DNA of 64,000 nt. Origin: Winogradskyella pelagia. Lineage in GTDB: Bacteria; Bacteroidota; Bacteroidia; Flavobacteriales; Flavobacteriaceae. This document shows, piece after piece, positions 7,746-17,200 of the stretch. The notes under the pieces are model-generated. The model had not been told where the DNA came from. It searched no databases and was given only the letters and a program-made list of their open reading frames with translations. The stretch lies in assembly GCF_017581965.1 (NCBI RefSeq), contig NZ_JAGEVF010000004.1, forward strand, positions 124,001 through 188,000. Reading direction: 5' to 3'. Made by a program: the position numbers and the translations under genes. Positions within the stretch are counted from its first letter, which is position 1; every line of letters starts with the position of its first letter.

Positions 7746-8597
7746 ATGTTTTTCAAATCAAAAGAAGGAAAAGACGAAATCATTACTCTTTACAACCAGA
7801 GGTTAAATACGCTGAATATCGACTATTCCGAAAAAACTTTAGAAACAAAGTTTGGAGCCACAAATGTTCTTATTACAGGCAATGCAAAAAAACCACCGCT
7901 ACTTCTTATTCATGGTACAGGCGGATGCGCTCCTCTAATTTTGGAATCGTTCTCGAATTTATCATCAACATATTGTGTGTATGCTATTGACGTACTTGCC
8001 CAACCTAATAAAAGTGCTGAGAACAGATTAGATATTAAGTCACTAGAGTATGGTGAATGGTTAACTGACGTCATAATCGCATTAGGATTAAAAGACGTTA
8101 CTTTAGTAGGATTTTCATTTGGAGGCTTAATTGCTCTAAAGACTTTAGAATTTAACGAAAGGCTCATAAAACGCGTTTTTTTAATAGCTCCAGTTTACAT
8201 CGTAAATGGAAGTCCTTTTGTAGGCTTATTTAAGATGTTTATTCCTTTAAAGAAATTCATAAAAACCAATAATCAACAGTACATTAAAAAAGTCATGAAT
8301 GTACTTTTTTCAGAGTATGATGATTTTGCCATCCAATTTATGGCAACGACGTTTCAAAATTGCAATATGGATTTTTCTCCTTTGCCAGTAATTCAAAAAG
8401 GTTCAGCAAAAGAGATCAAAACACCAATTACAGTTTTCGCTATGGAAAAAGACATTATGTTTCCCGGTAAAAAAATGGTAAAACGCGCCAAACGAATTTT
8501 TCCATCACTACATGACATCGTCTTGCTAGAAGATTCAAAACATGTTCCGAATACTAAAAATTTTAAATTAATTGAAAAGCTAATCTTAAAAATTTAA
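7746..8597 (+). CDS. Alpha/beta hydrolase
   Basis: 283-aa cytoplasmic alpha/beta-hydrolase fold enzyme. Seen: LLLIHGTGGCAPL (oxyanion-hole HG at 56-57), the nucleophile elbow VGFSFGG with Ser124, a probable acid in FAMEKDIMFPG, and the catalytic His in DSKHVPN near the C-terminus. The triad is therefore complete. There is no signal peptide. Substrate unknown; could be an esterase, lactonase or a hydrolase acting on a small antibiotic or signal. Its leader is a copy of the one in front of the ABC transporter, hinting at shared control or recombination. It is followed by an esterase gene 60 bp downstream, on the same strand. Confidence 0.85.
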   Translation: MFFKSKEGKDEIITLYNQRLNTLNIDYSEKTLETKFGATNVLITGNAKKPPLLLIHGTGGCAPLILESFSNLSSTYCVYAIDVLAQPNKSAENRLDIKSLEYGEWLTDVIIALGLKDVTLVGFSFGGLIALKTLEFNERLIKRVFLIAPVYIVNGSPFVGLFKMFIPLKKFIKTNNQQYIKKVMNVLFSEYDDFAIQFMATTFQNCNMDFSPLPVIQKGSAKEIKTPITVFAMEKDIMFPGKKMVKRAKRIFPSLHDIVLLEDSKHVPNTKNFKLIEKLILKI

Positions 8598-8657
8598 AAA
8601 TGCATAGCTTTAGAACTTTATCCTCCAATAAAAAAACACATAACAATTTATAATAAT

Positions 8658-9911
8658 ATGACCAAAGTATTAAAAATAGTATTGACAATAGGATTCATTA
8701 TTGTCTTTCAAGAAATATCGGCACAATCGAAGTTGAATCAATCGAGTGAATTCCAAACTGAAATTATTGATACCGTATATTCAGAGACATTGAAAGAATA
8801 TCGAGAGTTTTGGGTTAAACTCCCTGAGAATTATAACCCAAATGCTAATGTAAAATATCCTGTTGTTTATTTGTTAGATGGATTTTCTTTGAAAGATAAT
8901 TTAGAAGCAGTTTATGACAATTATTGGGGACATTATTTACCTCATATGATTCTAATTGGAATTTCTAACAAAACTGACAGAATAAGGGACTTGACTACTT
9001 CACAGATTAAAATGAGGCGTGGGCAGGCAATGGATATAGATACTGGTGGTGCTGAAAACTTTAGCCACTTTATTGAAAAAGAACTAATCCCATACATTGA
9101 CAACAAATATCCCTCTTCGCCTTACCGTACATTAATTGGCCATTCATATGCAGGACTGTTTACGATAAATATGCTGATTAATCATAAGCATCTCTTTCAA
9201 AACTATATAGCCATAGATCCAAGTTTGGATTGGGACGACCAAAAGTTATTGAACGAAGCAAAAGAAAAGCTGAGTTCAGAAAGTTATAAAGGCAAATCTC
9301 TTTATGTGTCTTTAGCAGCAGAACAGCTACATATGTGGGATGAAGAAATAACCATGGAGAATATTATGGACGACGCTTCAGAATTCACCTTGTTTGCACG
9401 TTCAATCATTGACTTTTCAACTTTTGCGACCTCTCAAAAACAGAGTGGATTAAATTTCTCATGGAAGGTGTACAATGAAGATTTACATGGTACTGTTCCG
9501 CTCCCAACGATGAGAGATGGATTGATTTTTCTTTTTAAATGGTACCAGTTTAAATCTCCGCAAAAATATAATAATCCTGAAACGACAGTAGAAGAATTGG
9601 TTAAGCTATTGGAAAAACAAGAAGAAATCTATTCAACGCATTTCGGTTATCCCTTCCCTCCAATGATTGAGGAATTGTTTAGTGGCTATGGCTATATGAA
9701 TTTACAAATGGGGCAACCTGAAAAGGCATTTATGTTTTTCAAATCGAATATTAATTATTATCCCAACAACGCAAGTGCCTATAATTCAATGGCAGATTAT
9801 TATGAAGCACAAAGCGACATTGCTAATGCCATTAAATATGTAACTAAAGCTTTTGAAATAAGTAGTGACGATGGCTACAAGAAAAGAATAGAGGAACTTA
9901 AAGGAAAATAA
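8658..9911 (+). CDS. Secreted PF00756-type esterase with C-terminal TPR-like region
   Basis: Exported hydrolase (signal peptide ending near SAQS, residue 24) of the Fes/IroE/esterase D-like family. The core shows YPVVYLLDGFS, LIPYIDNKYPSSPYRTLIGH with the nucleophile Ser163 in GHSYAG, and DLHGTVPLPTMRDGL, which supplies the catalytic His. After about residue 330 the helical segment with SAYNSMADYYEAQSDIANA resembles a tetratricopeptide repeat. Length 417 aa against about 270 for the catalytic domain alone. It is a paralogue of the gene at 10718-11545. Substrate unknown; periplasmic ester hydrolysis is the safe statement. Confidence 0.85.
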   Translation: MTKVLKIVLTIGFIIVFQEISAQSKLNQSSEFQTEIIDTVYSETLKEYREFWVKLPENYNPNANVKYPVVYLLDGFSLKDNLEAVYDNYWGHYLPHMILIGISNKTDRIRDLTTSQIKMRRGQAMDIDTGGAENFSHFIEKELIPYIDNKYPSSPYRTLIGHSYAGLFTINMLINHKHLFQNYIAIDPSLDWDDQKLLNEAKEKLSSESYKGKSLYVSLAAEQLHMWDEEITMENIMDDASEFTLFARSIIDFSTFATSQKQSGLNFSWKVYNEDLHGTVPLPTMRDGLIFLFKWYQFKSPQKYNNPETTVEELVKLLEKQEEIYSTHFGYPFPPMIEELFSGYGYMNLQMGQPEKAFMFFKSNINYYPNNASAYNSMADYYEAQSDIANAIKYVTKAFEISSDDGYKKRIEELKGK

Positions 9912-9931
9912 CCAAACCTATTTTTATATGA

Positions 9932-9983
9932 TTAGTGGTAGATTATAGGTCTTAGAGGAAACTACCAAGCAGTCTGCCACTAA
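9932..9983 (+). repeat. Long-loop inverted repeat with competing pairings
   Basis: TTAGTGGTAGA (9932-9942) pairs with TCTGCCACTAA (9973-9983), 10 Watson-Crick pairs and one G-U. The GGTAG inside the left arm can alternatively pair with CTACC (9962-9966). It lies in the 109-bp gap between the esterase and the small membrane protein and lacks a T-tract, so it is not a classical terminator. Possible mRNA processing element or recombination site. Confidence 0.45.
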
Positions 9984-10020
9984 ACATAAAATTTATCGTT
10001 AAGACTTATTTCAGAAAACA

Positions 10021-10596
10021 ATGAAACGATTAAGAAAATTCATAGAAAAGAATATTTCGGGCAAGAAGGTTTTAGGACTTTTTATCTTGACCAATCTTGT
10101 TTACGCCTTTATGCTGACTGTCACTATTCCCAAAACAATGGAATTCTCTAACGGAATGAAATTATTGGATATGATGCCCACAGGATATGATTTGAATTAT
10201 GTCAATGAATTATTCACTTCGCTTGGCGAAAATGGACGTTTGACGTATCTAACCAATCAAATACCTGTTGATATGATTTACCCACTGCTATTCGGACTTT
10301 CTTATTGTCTCCTTTTGGGTTATTTCTTGAAAAAATTGAACAAATTAAATTCCAATTATATTTATCTCTGCGTAATACCGATAATTGCCGGAATTGCAGA
10401 TTATTTGGAAAATATCGGAATTATCACAATGCTTAAAAACTATCCCGAGTTGAAAGAGACTGCAGTTTATACAACCAATATATTTTCAGTTATAAAAAGC
10501 ATTTCAACAAGTATATTCTTTATTGCATTAATAGCAATCTTAATTACACTTGGAATTAAAGTATTGAACAGAAAAAAAAGTGATAACACCGTATAA
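10021..10596 (+). CDS. Four-helix integral membrane protein of unknown function
   Basis: 191-aa hydrophobic protein. Predicted membrane segments: about 20-40 (VLGLFILTNLVYAFMLTV), 82-102 (IYPLLFGLSYCLLLGYFL), 116-135 (YIYLCVIPIIAGIADYL) and 160-183 (IFFIALIAILITLGIKV), separated by an extracytoplasmic loop of about 40 residues. The basic N-terminus (MKRLRKFIEK) suggests it starts inside. I recognise no family with certainty. It stands between hairpin-bearing gaps, which suggests a stand-alone acquired gene rather than part of an operon. Confidence 0.7.
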   Translation: MKRLRKFIEKNISGKKVLGLFILTNLVYAFMLTVTIPKTMEFSNGMKLLDMMPTGYDLNYVNELFTSLGENGRLTYLTNQIPVDMIYPLLFGLSYCLLLGYFLKKLNKLNSNYIYLCVIPIIAGIADYLENIGIITMLKNYPELKETAVYTTNIFSVIKSISTSIFFIALIAILITLGIKVLNRKKSDNTV

Positions 10597-10717
10597 AATT
10601 AATTACTGGTTTTAACCAATTTACGAAAGCCCTCGCGGACTGTCTATCTGTATTTTATTTGCTTAAACCACGCAACCAATCTTATACAAAACCCTTACCA
10701 AACGTATAAAGCAAACT

Positions 10718-11545
10718 ATGAAAAATTTGACATTTGTAATTTTATATATTCTTCTTTCAGGAGTACAAACCACATTTGGACAGAATGAAACAGATATTAT
10801 AGTAGGAAGTAAGTTCGTTATTAAATCTAGTATTTTAAATGAAGAAAGAACTTGTTTAATAAGTATACCTGATTCATATAATGATTCAACTGAAGTGGCG
10901 AAAAAATATCCAATTATCATATTATTGGATGGATATACTCATTTTAAAACAGCATCTGGAATAGTACATTTTATGAGTTCCAATAGAAACCGAAACAATT
11001 TAATGCCAGAAAGTATTATTATAGCCATAGAGAATGTTGACCGAGAACGAGATTTTACAGTTACAAAAATTAAGACCAAACGACCGAATACTATGGGAGG
11101 TGGAAGGAATTTTTTGAATTTCATTGAGAAAGAGCTAATACCATATGTTGATGAAAATTATAGAACAGAACCGTCTAGAACTCTCATTGGACATTCTTTA
11201 GGAGGTCTACTTACATTAAATTCTTATATGGATAAAAATAGCGTTTTCAATGCTTACATTTCTATAGACCCAAGTATTTGGTGGAGTGAAGAGATGATGA
11301 AAAACAAAGTTGATTCTATTTCATCAACATCATTTAATAAAAAACTTTATATAGCTACTGCCAATCAAGGAAAGGCTAGTTACGAGCGGAATAAAAAAAG
11401 ACACGACTATCTCTATGAATTAATTACAAAGAAATCGGAAGAACCTCTAAATGTCGAAATAAAGTATTTTGACAAGGAAAACCATCGCTCTGTACCATTA
11501 ATAGCTTTGTACGAAGGTTTAATCTACATTAATCAAGAGAATTGA
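10718..11545 (+). CDS. Secreted PF00756-type esterase
   Basis: 275-aa exported hydrolase with a signal peptide (to about residue 21, TTFGQN). The alpha/beta-hydrolase core shows YPIIILLDGYTHF, SRTLIGHSLGGLL with nucleophile Ser160, ISIDPSIWW, and YFDKENHRSVP supplying Asp and His. It is clearly related to the longer esterase at 8658-9911 (shared RTLIGHS and I-IDPS segments) but lacks its TPR-like tail, so this is a divergent pair rather than a recent duplication. Followed by a structured repeat at 11561-11635. Confidence 0.85.
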   Translation: MKNLTFVILYILLSGVQTTFGQNETDIIVGSKFVIKSSILNEERTCLISIPDSYNDSTEVAKKYPIIILLDGYTHFKTASGIVHFMSSNRNRNNLMPESIIIAIENVDRERDFTVTKIKTKRPNTMGGGRNFLNFIEKELIPYVDENYRTEPSRTLIGHSLGGLLTLNSYMDKNSVFNAYISIDPSIWWSEEMMKNKVDSISSTSFNKKLYIATANQGKASYERNKKRHDYLYELITKKSEEPLNVEIKYFDKENHRSVPLIALYEGLIYINQEN

Positions 11546-11560
11546 TAATATTGTAGAAAA

Positions 11561-11640
11561 CACGGTTGGCAACAACTTATATAGCTCATAGCTAATTAGT
11601 TGCTTAATCGAAGTTAAGGCATATTTGCAAGTTCGCCAAT
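11561..11640. repeat. Structured intergenic repeat resembling flavobacterial cassette-boundary elements
   Basis: An outer stem pairs TTGGCAAC (11566-11573) with GTTCGCCAA (11631-11639) apart from one extra base, the sort of bulge seen in folded recombination sites. GCAAC (11569-11573) can instead pair with GTTGC (11599-11603), and AGCTcatAGCT lies in the middle. From memory, similar GGTTGGCAACAAC...GTTCGCC elements recur next to single accessory genes in flavobacteria; I could not search for copies. It sits in the convergent gap between the esterase and the response regulator. Confidence 0.45.
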
Positions 11641-11661
11641 TTTTTAAATGAACCTTAAAGC

Positions 11662-12363
11662 TTATTTAAAAAGTTGATTAACATTTGCTTTATAAAGTTC
11701 ACCAATAGGTACTGTATGATCACCCATATAAATTCTATTACCTTCTACCCTATCGATGTGTTTTCTTGCAACGGCAAATGACTTATGAACTTGAAGAAAA
11801 TCATTATCAGAAAGCAATTGGATGGTATCCGATATTTTTTCACGAATACTTATAGTAGTATTACCCGCTACAACTTTGGTATAGTTACCTGAAGCTTCAA
11901 TAAACAGAATATCATCTACATCAACCTGAATATGGCTATTATTTTGCTTTAAAAAGATATGTTGCCCTTCAGGTTTTATAGTTTCTTTACTTTCTTTTCT
12001 TATTCCTCTTGAGTCAGCAGCGGTCACTTTATTAATAGCACTTAAAAAGCGTTCAAAACTAAACGGTTTTAATAAGTAATCTACAACGTTTAATTCGTAG
12101 CCTTCAATCGCAAATTCACTATAGGCAGTCGTTACAATAACTTTTGGTGGAGATGATAAGGTTTTTAAAAATTGAAATCCTTTTAATTTAGGCATATTCA
12201 AATCTAAAAAAATAAGGTCAATATCATGTTTGCTTAAATAGTCGATAGCTTCGATAGCATCATAACAATTGGCTTTGAATTCTAAATTTGGCAACATATC
12301 ACAATAGCCTTTTATAATATCGTGTGCAATATGTTCGTCGTCTATAATGATATATGTAATCAT
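11662..12363 (-). CDS. LytTR-family response regulator
   Basis: Two-component output protein. The receiver domain (about 1-115) has acidic residues in IIDDEH, phospho-acceptor Asp54 in IFLDLNMPKLKGF, the TTAYSEF Thr/Ser and the LLKPF lysine. A LytTR DNA-binding domain follows (about 135-233) with VDDILFIEASGNYTKV and FLQVHKSFAV. LytTR regulators bind paired direct repeats about 21 bp apart. The gene overlaps the histidine kinase gene by 4 nt (ATGA), so the pair is translationally coupled. Likely target: the divergent ABC transporter operon and its own promoter, because both flank repeat pairs with that spacing. Confidence 0.93.
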   Translation of the reverse strand: MITYIIIDDEHIAHDIIKGYCDMLPNLEFKANCYDAIEAIDYLSKHDIDLIFLDLNMPKLKGFQFLKTLSSPPKVIVTTAYSEFAIEGYELNVVDYLLKPFSFERFLSAINKVTAADSRGIRKESKETIKPEGQHIFLKQNNSHIQVDVDDILFIEASGNYTKVVAGNTTISIREKISDTIQLLSDNDFLQVHKSFAVARKHIDRVEGNRIYMGDHTVPIGELYKANVNQLFK

Positions 12364-13160
12364 AAGCCTTTAATATTCAATGTAGCGTTATAGATTGTAT
12401 CTGTTTTAGATAGTGTTAAGGTATGCTTTTTTGGATATACCAGTTCTAATCTTCGTTTTAGGTTTTTTAATCCAATTCCTATATCAGGACTATCTTGTGC
12501 TTCATCAAAATTATTTTCTATTTCAAAGGTCACTTCATTATTATGCGCTGTTAATGTGATATGAACATACGCATGTTCTCTTAAATTTTCCACACCATGC
12601 TTAAAGGCATTTTCTAAAAGAATAATAAAAAGAAGCGGCATGATCTCATAATCAGTATTGTTTGTATCAATATTGAATTGTATATCAATCGCTTTATGGT
12701 AACGCATTTTATGAAGTTCGATATAATTCTCGAGATAGGTAATTTCTTCAGACAATAACACGGTGTCTTTATCGCCATCATAAATACTATAGCGCATCAT
12801 ATCAGAAAGTTTTAAGATGAGCTCTTGAGCTTTCTTAGCATCCTTATCTACTAAACCGTAAAGGTTATTCAGCATATTAAAAAAGAAATGTGGATTCACT
12901 TGACTTTTTAAATGCATTAACTCTGTTTTTGTTTTTTCGTTCTTTAATCTTATAAGTGCTTTGATTTGCTTAAAAATCCAATTTGCAATGGTGATAAATA
13001 GGATTAGAAAATACAGTGCAATGAACTCTTCAAATCCTTCTAATTTGCCTAAAGTATCATTAAAAATGACAAGGAGGAGGCCTATAAGTACTAGCGCTAT
13101 GTTGAAAAAGCGCTTTATAGTTTTCCTTTTTCTTTCTGGTATTTTAAAATTCATATTCAA
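12360..13160 (-). CDS. LytS-like sensor histidine kinase (His_kinase PF06580)
   Basis: 266-aa kinase with two N-terminal membrane helices (about 18-33 and 46-66) and only a short loop between them, so it likely senses something in or at the membrane. The His_kinase motif LKSQVNPHFFFNMLNNLYGL carries phospho-acceptor His91. The ATPase part shows LLFIILLENAFKHGV (N box) and DIGIGLKNLKRRL (G box). No periplasmic sensor domain: the arrangement resembles intramembrane-sensing kinases that monitor transporters, which fits the divergent ABC transporter. Coupled by 4-nt overlap to its response regulator. Confidence 0.92.
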   Translation of the reverse strand: MNMNFKIPERKRKTIKRFFNIALVLIGLLLVIFNDTLGKLEGFEEFIALYFLILFITIANWIFKQIKALIRLKNEKTKTELMHLKSQVNPHFFFNMLNNLYGLVDKDAKKAQELILKLSDMMRYSIYDGDKDTVLLSEEITYLENYIELHKMRYHKAIDIQFNIDTNNTDYEIMPLLFIILLENAFKHGVENLREHAYVHITLTAHNNEVTFEIENNFDEAQDSPDIGIGLKNLKRRLELVYPKKHTLTLSKTDTIYNATLNIKGL

Positions 13161-13194
13161 TATTACTTAAATAAAGTACCCTTTACAAATAAGT

Positions 13195-13223
13195 TGACAA
13201 ACAGTATGTGATGAGTGACAAAC
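13195..13223 (-). promoter_or_regulatory. Candidate LytTR operator facing the kinase gene
   Basis: TGACAAAC at 13195-13202 and again at 13216-13223, exactly 21 bp apart. On the minus strand this is two copies of GTTTGTCA, 35-63 bp upstream of the kinase ATG. The spacing is that expected for a LytTR dimer. Confidence 0.6.
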
Positions 13224-13268
13224 CACCATAAATGTGCTTTGAAGTGTCTTCATAACTTAAAAAAATGG

Positions 13269-13301
13269 GTTTGTCACTAATGCATGTACTTGTGTCACTA
13301 A
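13269..13301 (+). promoter_or_regulatory. Candidate LytTR operator facing the ABC transporter
   Basis: TGTCACTAA at 13272-13280 and 13293-13301, 21 bp apart; the first copy is part of GTTTGTCACT (13269-13278), the same core as the operator near the kinase gene but on the opposite strand. It ends 26 bp before the -7 box at 13328, a position suited to activation. Confidence 0.6.
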
Positions 13302-13327
13302 CGTTTTTTAGAGCCTAAAAACGCTTA

Positions 13328-13335
13328 TATGTTTG
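13328..13335 (+). promoter_or_regulatory. -7 promoter element of the ABC transporter operon
   Basis: TATGTTTG matches the Bacteroidota TAnnTTTG box. Transcription would start near 13341-13343, so the 22-nt repeated leader is essentially the whole 5' UTR, and the in-frame ATG at 13329 cannot be used. Confidence 0.55.
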
Positions 13336-13340
13336 TCTCA

Positions 13341-13362
13341 ATCAATCAAAAAACGAACAGTA
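13341..13362 (+). repeat. 22-nt leader identical to that of the alpha/beta hydrolase gene (copy 2)
   Basis: Same 22 nt as 7723-7744. Its last base is the A of the ATG at 13362. Confidence 0.8.
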
Positions 13363-14249
13363 TGGAACTTAGAATTGACAATCTATCAAAGACGTATTCA
13401 AACGGGATTAAAGCGTTACAAAACATTTCACTAGATATACCAACAGGGATGTTTGGTCTATTAGGCCCAAATGGTGCAGGCAAGTCTACGTTAATGCGAA
13501 CCATTGCAACACTGCAAGAAGCCGATTCTGGTTCCATTGTTCTTGGGGACATCGATGTCTTACAACAAAAAAATAATCTGCGGCGGGTATTAGGTTATTT
13601 GCCGCAACAATTTGGCTTGTACCCAAAAATATCTGCCGAGGTATTACTCAATCATTTCGCAGTCCTTAAAGGCATCACTCATAAAAATGAACGCCAAGAA
13701 TTGGTGAAAGCACTTTTGTATAAAACCAATTTATATGACGTGCGACAACAAAACCTTAAAGGTTTTTCTGGTGGGATGAAACAACGTTTTGGAATTGCAC
13801 AAGCTTTATTGAATAATCCAAAACTATTGATTGTAGATGAGCCAACGGCTGGATTAGATCCTGTAGAACGCAATCGGTTTTACAATCTATTGAGCGAATT
13901 AGGAGAAAAAACAGTGGTTATTTTATCGACGCACATTGTAGATGATGTTAAAGAGCTTTGCACAAATATGGCCATTATTAATAAAGGGCAAGTTTGTTTA
14001 AAAGGAAAGCCTCTAGAGATTCTAGAAAGTTTAAAAGGTAGAGTTTATCAAAAAACAATCGAGAAATCAGAATTGAACCTATATAAAGAAAATTATCAGG
14101 TCATCAGTGAACGATTATTTCTTGGAAAACCAACCATTCATATCGTAAGTGATACGAATCCAGGAGACGGCTTTTCACTTATTAATGCCGAATTAGAGGA
14201 TGTCTATTTTTCGGAAATATTCAATAATACTAAACTTAAATCTATTTAG
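13362..14249 (+). CDS. ABC transporter ATP-binding protein
   Basis: 295-aa nucleotide-binding subunit from the ATG at 13362 (MELRIDNLSKTYSNG). Walker A GPNGAGKS (35-42), Q-loop region LGYLPQQFGLY, signature FSGGMKQR, Walker B LLIVDEPTAGLDP and switch histidine in ILSTHIVDD are all present, so it should hydrolyse ATP. The C-terminal extension of about 80 residues is usual for exporter ATPases such as the bacitracin- or Nat-type. It pairs with the permease-peptidase fusion 2 nt downstream and is probably controlled by the divergent LytS/LytTR pair. Confidence 0.93.
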   Translation: MELRIDNLSKTYSNGIKALQNISLDIPTGMFGLLGPNGAGKSTLMRTIATLQEADSGSIVLGDIDVLQQKNNLRRVLGYLPQQFGLYPKISAEVLLNHFAVLKGITHKNERQELVKALLYKTNLYDVRQQNLKGFSGGMKQRFGIAQALLNNPKLLIVDEPTAGLDPVERNRFYNLLSELGEKTVVILSTHIVDDVKELCTNMAIINKGQVCLKGKPLEILESLKGRVYQKTIEKSELNLYKENYQVISERLFLGKPTIHIVSDTNPGDGFSLINAELEDVYFSEIFNNTKLKSI

Positions 14250-14251
14250 TT

Positions 14252-17200
14252 ATGTGGTATACTATTTTTAAGTTCGAAATACAATACCGAATTAAACGAC
14301 CGGACACCTATATATTCTTCCTTTTTCTATTTCTATTTTCAATTGTTGGTGTTGACTTTATTTTTCAAGGTTCAGACATGGGTCTTATGAAAAAAAACTC
14401 ACCCATAGTGATTGCAAAAACAATGGGAGCCATTACCGGTATATTTATGATTTTAGCCTCAATGATAATGGGCGTTTCCGTACTAAGGGATTTTAAATAC
14501 AATATAGAATCATTGCTATTTTCTGCACCAATCAACAAAAAAGATTATTTACTAGGTCGATTTTTAGGATCGTTTACAGTTTTGCTATTTGCATTTACAG
14601 GTATTTTATTTGGCATGATGCTAAGCGAATTTATGCCATGGCATAATCCAGAAGATCTATTAGGGTTTAATGCCTTTGTTTATATAAAGACGTTTTTAAT
14701 GGTAACGTTACCAACGTTGTTTTTTGGAGCTTCGTTATTTTTTGTTACAGGTGCTTTAAGCAGAAACCTGGTGGTAGTCTATACACAAGGTATTATTTTA
14801 TTTGTGATTTTTATGCTAACCAAAGCTATCACTAATGAATTTTGGCAAGCCATTCTAGATCCATTTTCGCTAACAACAACCACTTTTGCGACAAAGTCTT
14901 GGTCAGCGTTAGAAAAAAGTACCCAGGAGCTTCCTTTTGTTGGAACCATACTTTATAACAAACTGTTTTGGGTTTCTCTAGGAATACTGGCACTAATCTA
15001 TGGGTATAAAAAATTCAATTTTAATGTTGTTAAAGAAAAGCAATCAAAGAGAAAGCAAGTTGAAAAATTAGTTGCTAAAAGCACTAATGTTGTTAGTGAT
15101 ATAGAAATTCCTGTAGCTACAAAGCAATATGAATTACTTTCAAAATGGAATCAATTAAAACAATTTTCTTGGTTTTACTTTATCAGTATTTGCAAGCAAG
15201 CATCATTTTGGGGAATTGTTATTTGTGGGATGATTATCATTCTCATTAATTCCGTAAATCTTGGAACTGTGTATGGTGTGGATAGCTATCCAGCAACCTA
15301 TTTTATTGTCGAAGAACTCAAAGAGACATCTATATATTTCTTCATAATAATTTTAGTGTTTTATTCAGGTGAATTGGTATGGAAAGAGCGAGGTGCTAAA
15401 TTAGATTTGATCTATGACGCAACACCAATGTCAAGTTTTATAAAACTATTGGGTAAATACATTGGATTAAACGTAGTGTATGTAGTATTAATGCTCGCAC
15501 TAATTGGTTCAGGAATTCTATTTCAAACATTAAGTGGGTATTACATATATGAATTCCAAGTCTATTTTTTTGGTTTCTTCTTAGAAATTTTACCGTTTTT
15601 AGCACTGTATACATGCATTGCCTTTTTTATTCAATCTGTGGTAAACCATAAGTTTGTAGGCATAATGTTGGTGATTGTATTTTTTATAGCCAATGTTGCT
15701 TTAGGTTTATTCGGGTTTGATCACGATTTATATTTTTTCGGAGGCAGTGCTTTAGGAACGTATTCTGATATGAATGGTTATGGTCATTTTTTAAAACCCT
15801 ATCTGTTAATTAAATCATATTGGTTTCTCTTCGGAATACTATTACTAATTATTGGGTCTTTAGTAAACGTAAGAGGTACTGAAACCAATTTAATACAACG
15901 CATAAGAGCTAGCAAAAACAGATTGAGCAAGCCGCTTTTTAAAGTTGCTTCTATGGTCTTTTTAGTATTTATACTAATGGGAAGTTTAATCTTTTACAAT
16001 ACGAATATTTTAAACACCTATTGGACCAATACTAAAGCAACTAAATTTAGAGTAGCTTATGAAAAAGAACTCAAACAGTTTGAATATATACCACAGCCCA
16101 AAATAGTAGATGTGAATTTAAAAGTGGAATTGTATCCTTCATCAAGAGATTATACTGCGGAAGGGTATTATATATTAAAAAACACCAATGCGCAACCCAT
16201 TAATGAGATTCATATTCAGAAACTAATTGAAGAGAATATCACATTAGATACTGTCACTTTTGATGGAGGTGCAACAGAAAATAATACATACGCTACCTAC
16301 GATTATACCATCTATCAGTTGCATAGCCCTTTGAATCCTGGAGATTCAATTAAAATGAACTTTAAGCAATCATTCACTACAAATGGGTTTGAAGCAGGTA
16401 ATTCAAATGCTAATATTGTTGAAAATGGAACATTCTTTAACAATAAAGACTTTCCAACATTAGGTTACAACAGAAAATATGAGCTAAGTGATAGGGATGA
16501 ACGTTCAGAATATAATTTACCTGAAAGAACGAATAGAGCTAATAGAAATGATCCTAAAGAATTAGATAATGCGAGATCTGGTAGTGATTCTGACGGTATT
16601 CATTTTGAAATGGTCATAGGAACAGAAATTGACCAAACAGCATTGGTTCCTGGGAATTTATTGAGGGAGTGGACAGAAAATAATCGTAATTATTTTCATT
16701 ATAAAATGGAAATTCCAATGATTGATTTTTACTCAATTGTTTCAGCAAGGTATGACATAAAAAAAGACAAATGGATTTCAAAATTTGATGCTATTTCGAA
16801 ACAAGTAGATTTAGAAATCTACTATCATAAAGGTCATGAGTATAACATAGATAGAATGATGATGGCTATGAAAGCCTCATTGGATTACTACAGCACAAAT
16901 TTCGGTCCGTATCAATATGAACAGTTACGTATCATGGAGTTTCCGCGTTATGCGCAATTTGCACAATCATTTCCGGGCACTGTTCCATTCTCAGAATCTA
17001 TAGGTTTTGTTTTAGATATTGATGATGAAACCGATGTAGATATGGCATTTTATGTAACTGCACACGAAATTGCCCACCAATGGTTTGCTATGCAAGTGGA
17101 AGCGGCAAATGTAAAAGGGCAATACTTTATTTTGGAAACGCTTTCTCAATATGCAGCAATAATGGTTTTAAAAAAGCACTATCCAAAAGAAAAGATTCAG

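Noticed and set aside
10609-10621. TGGTTTTAACCA as an operator
   Set aside because: Five-base arms in AT-rich DNA; likely by chance.
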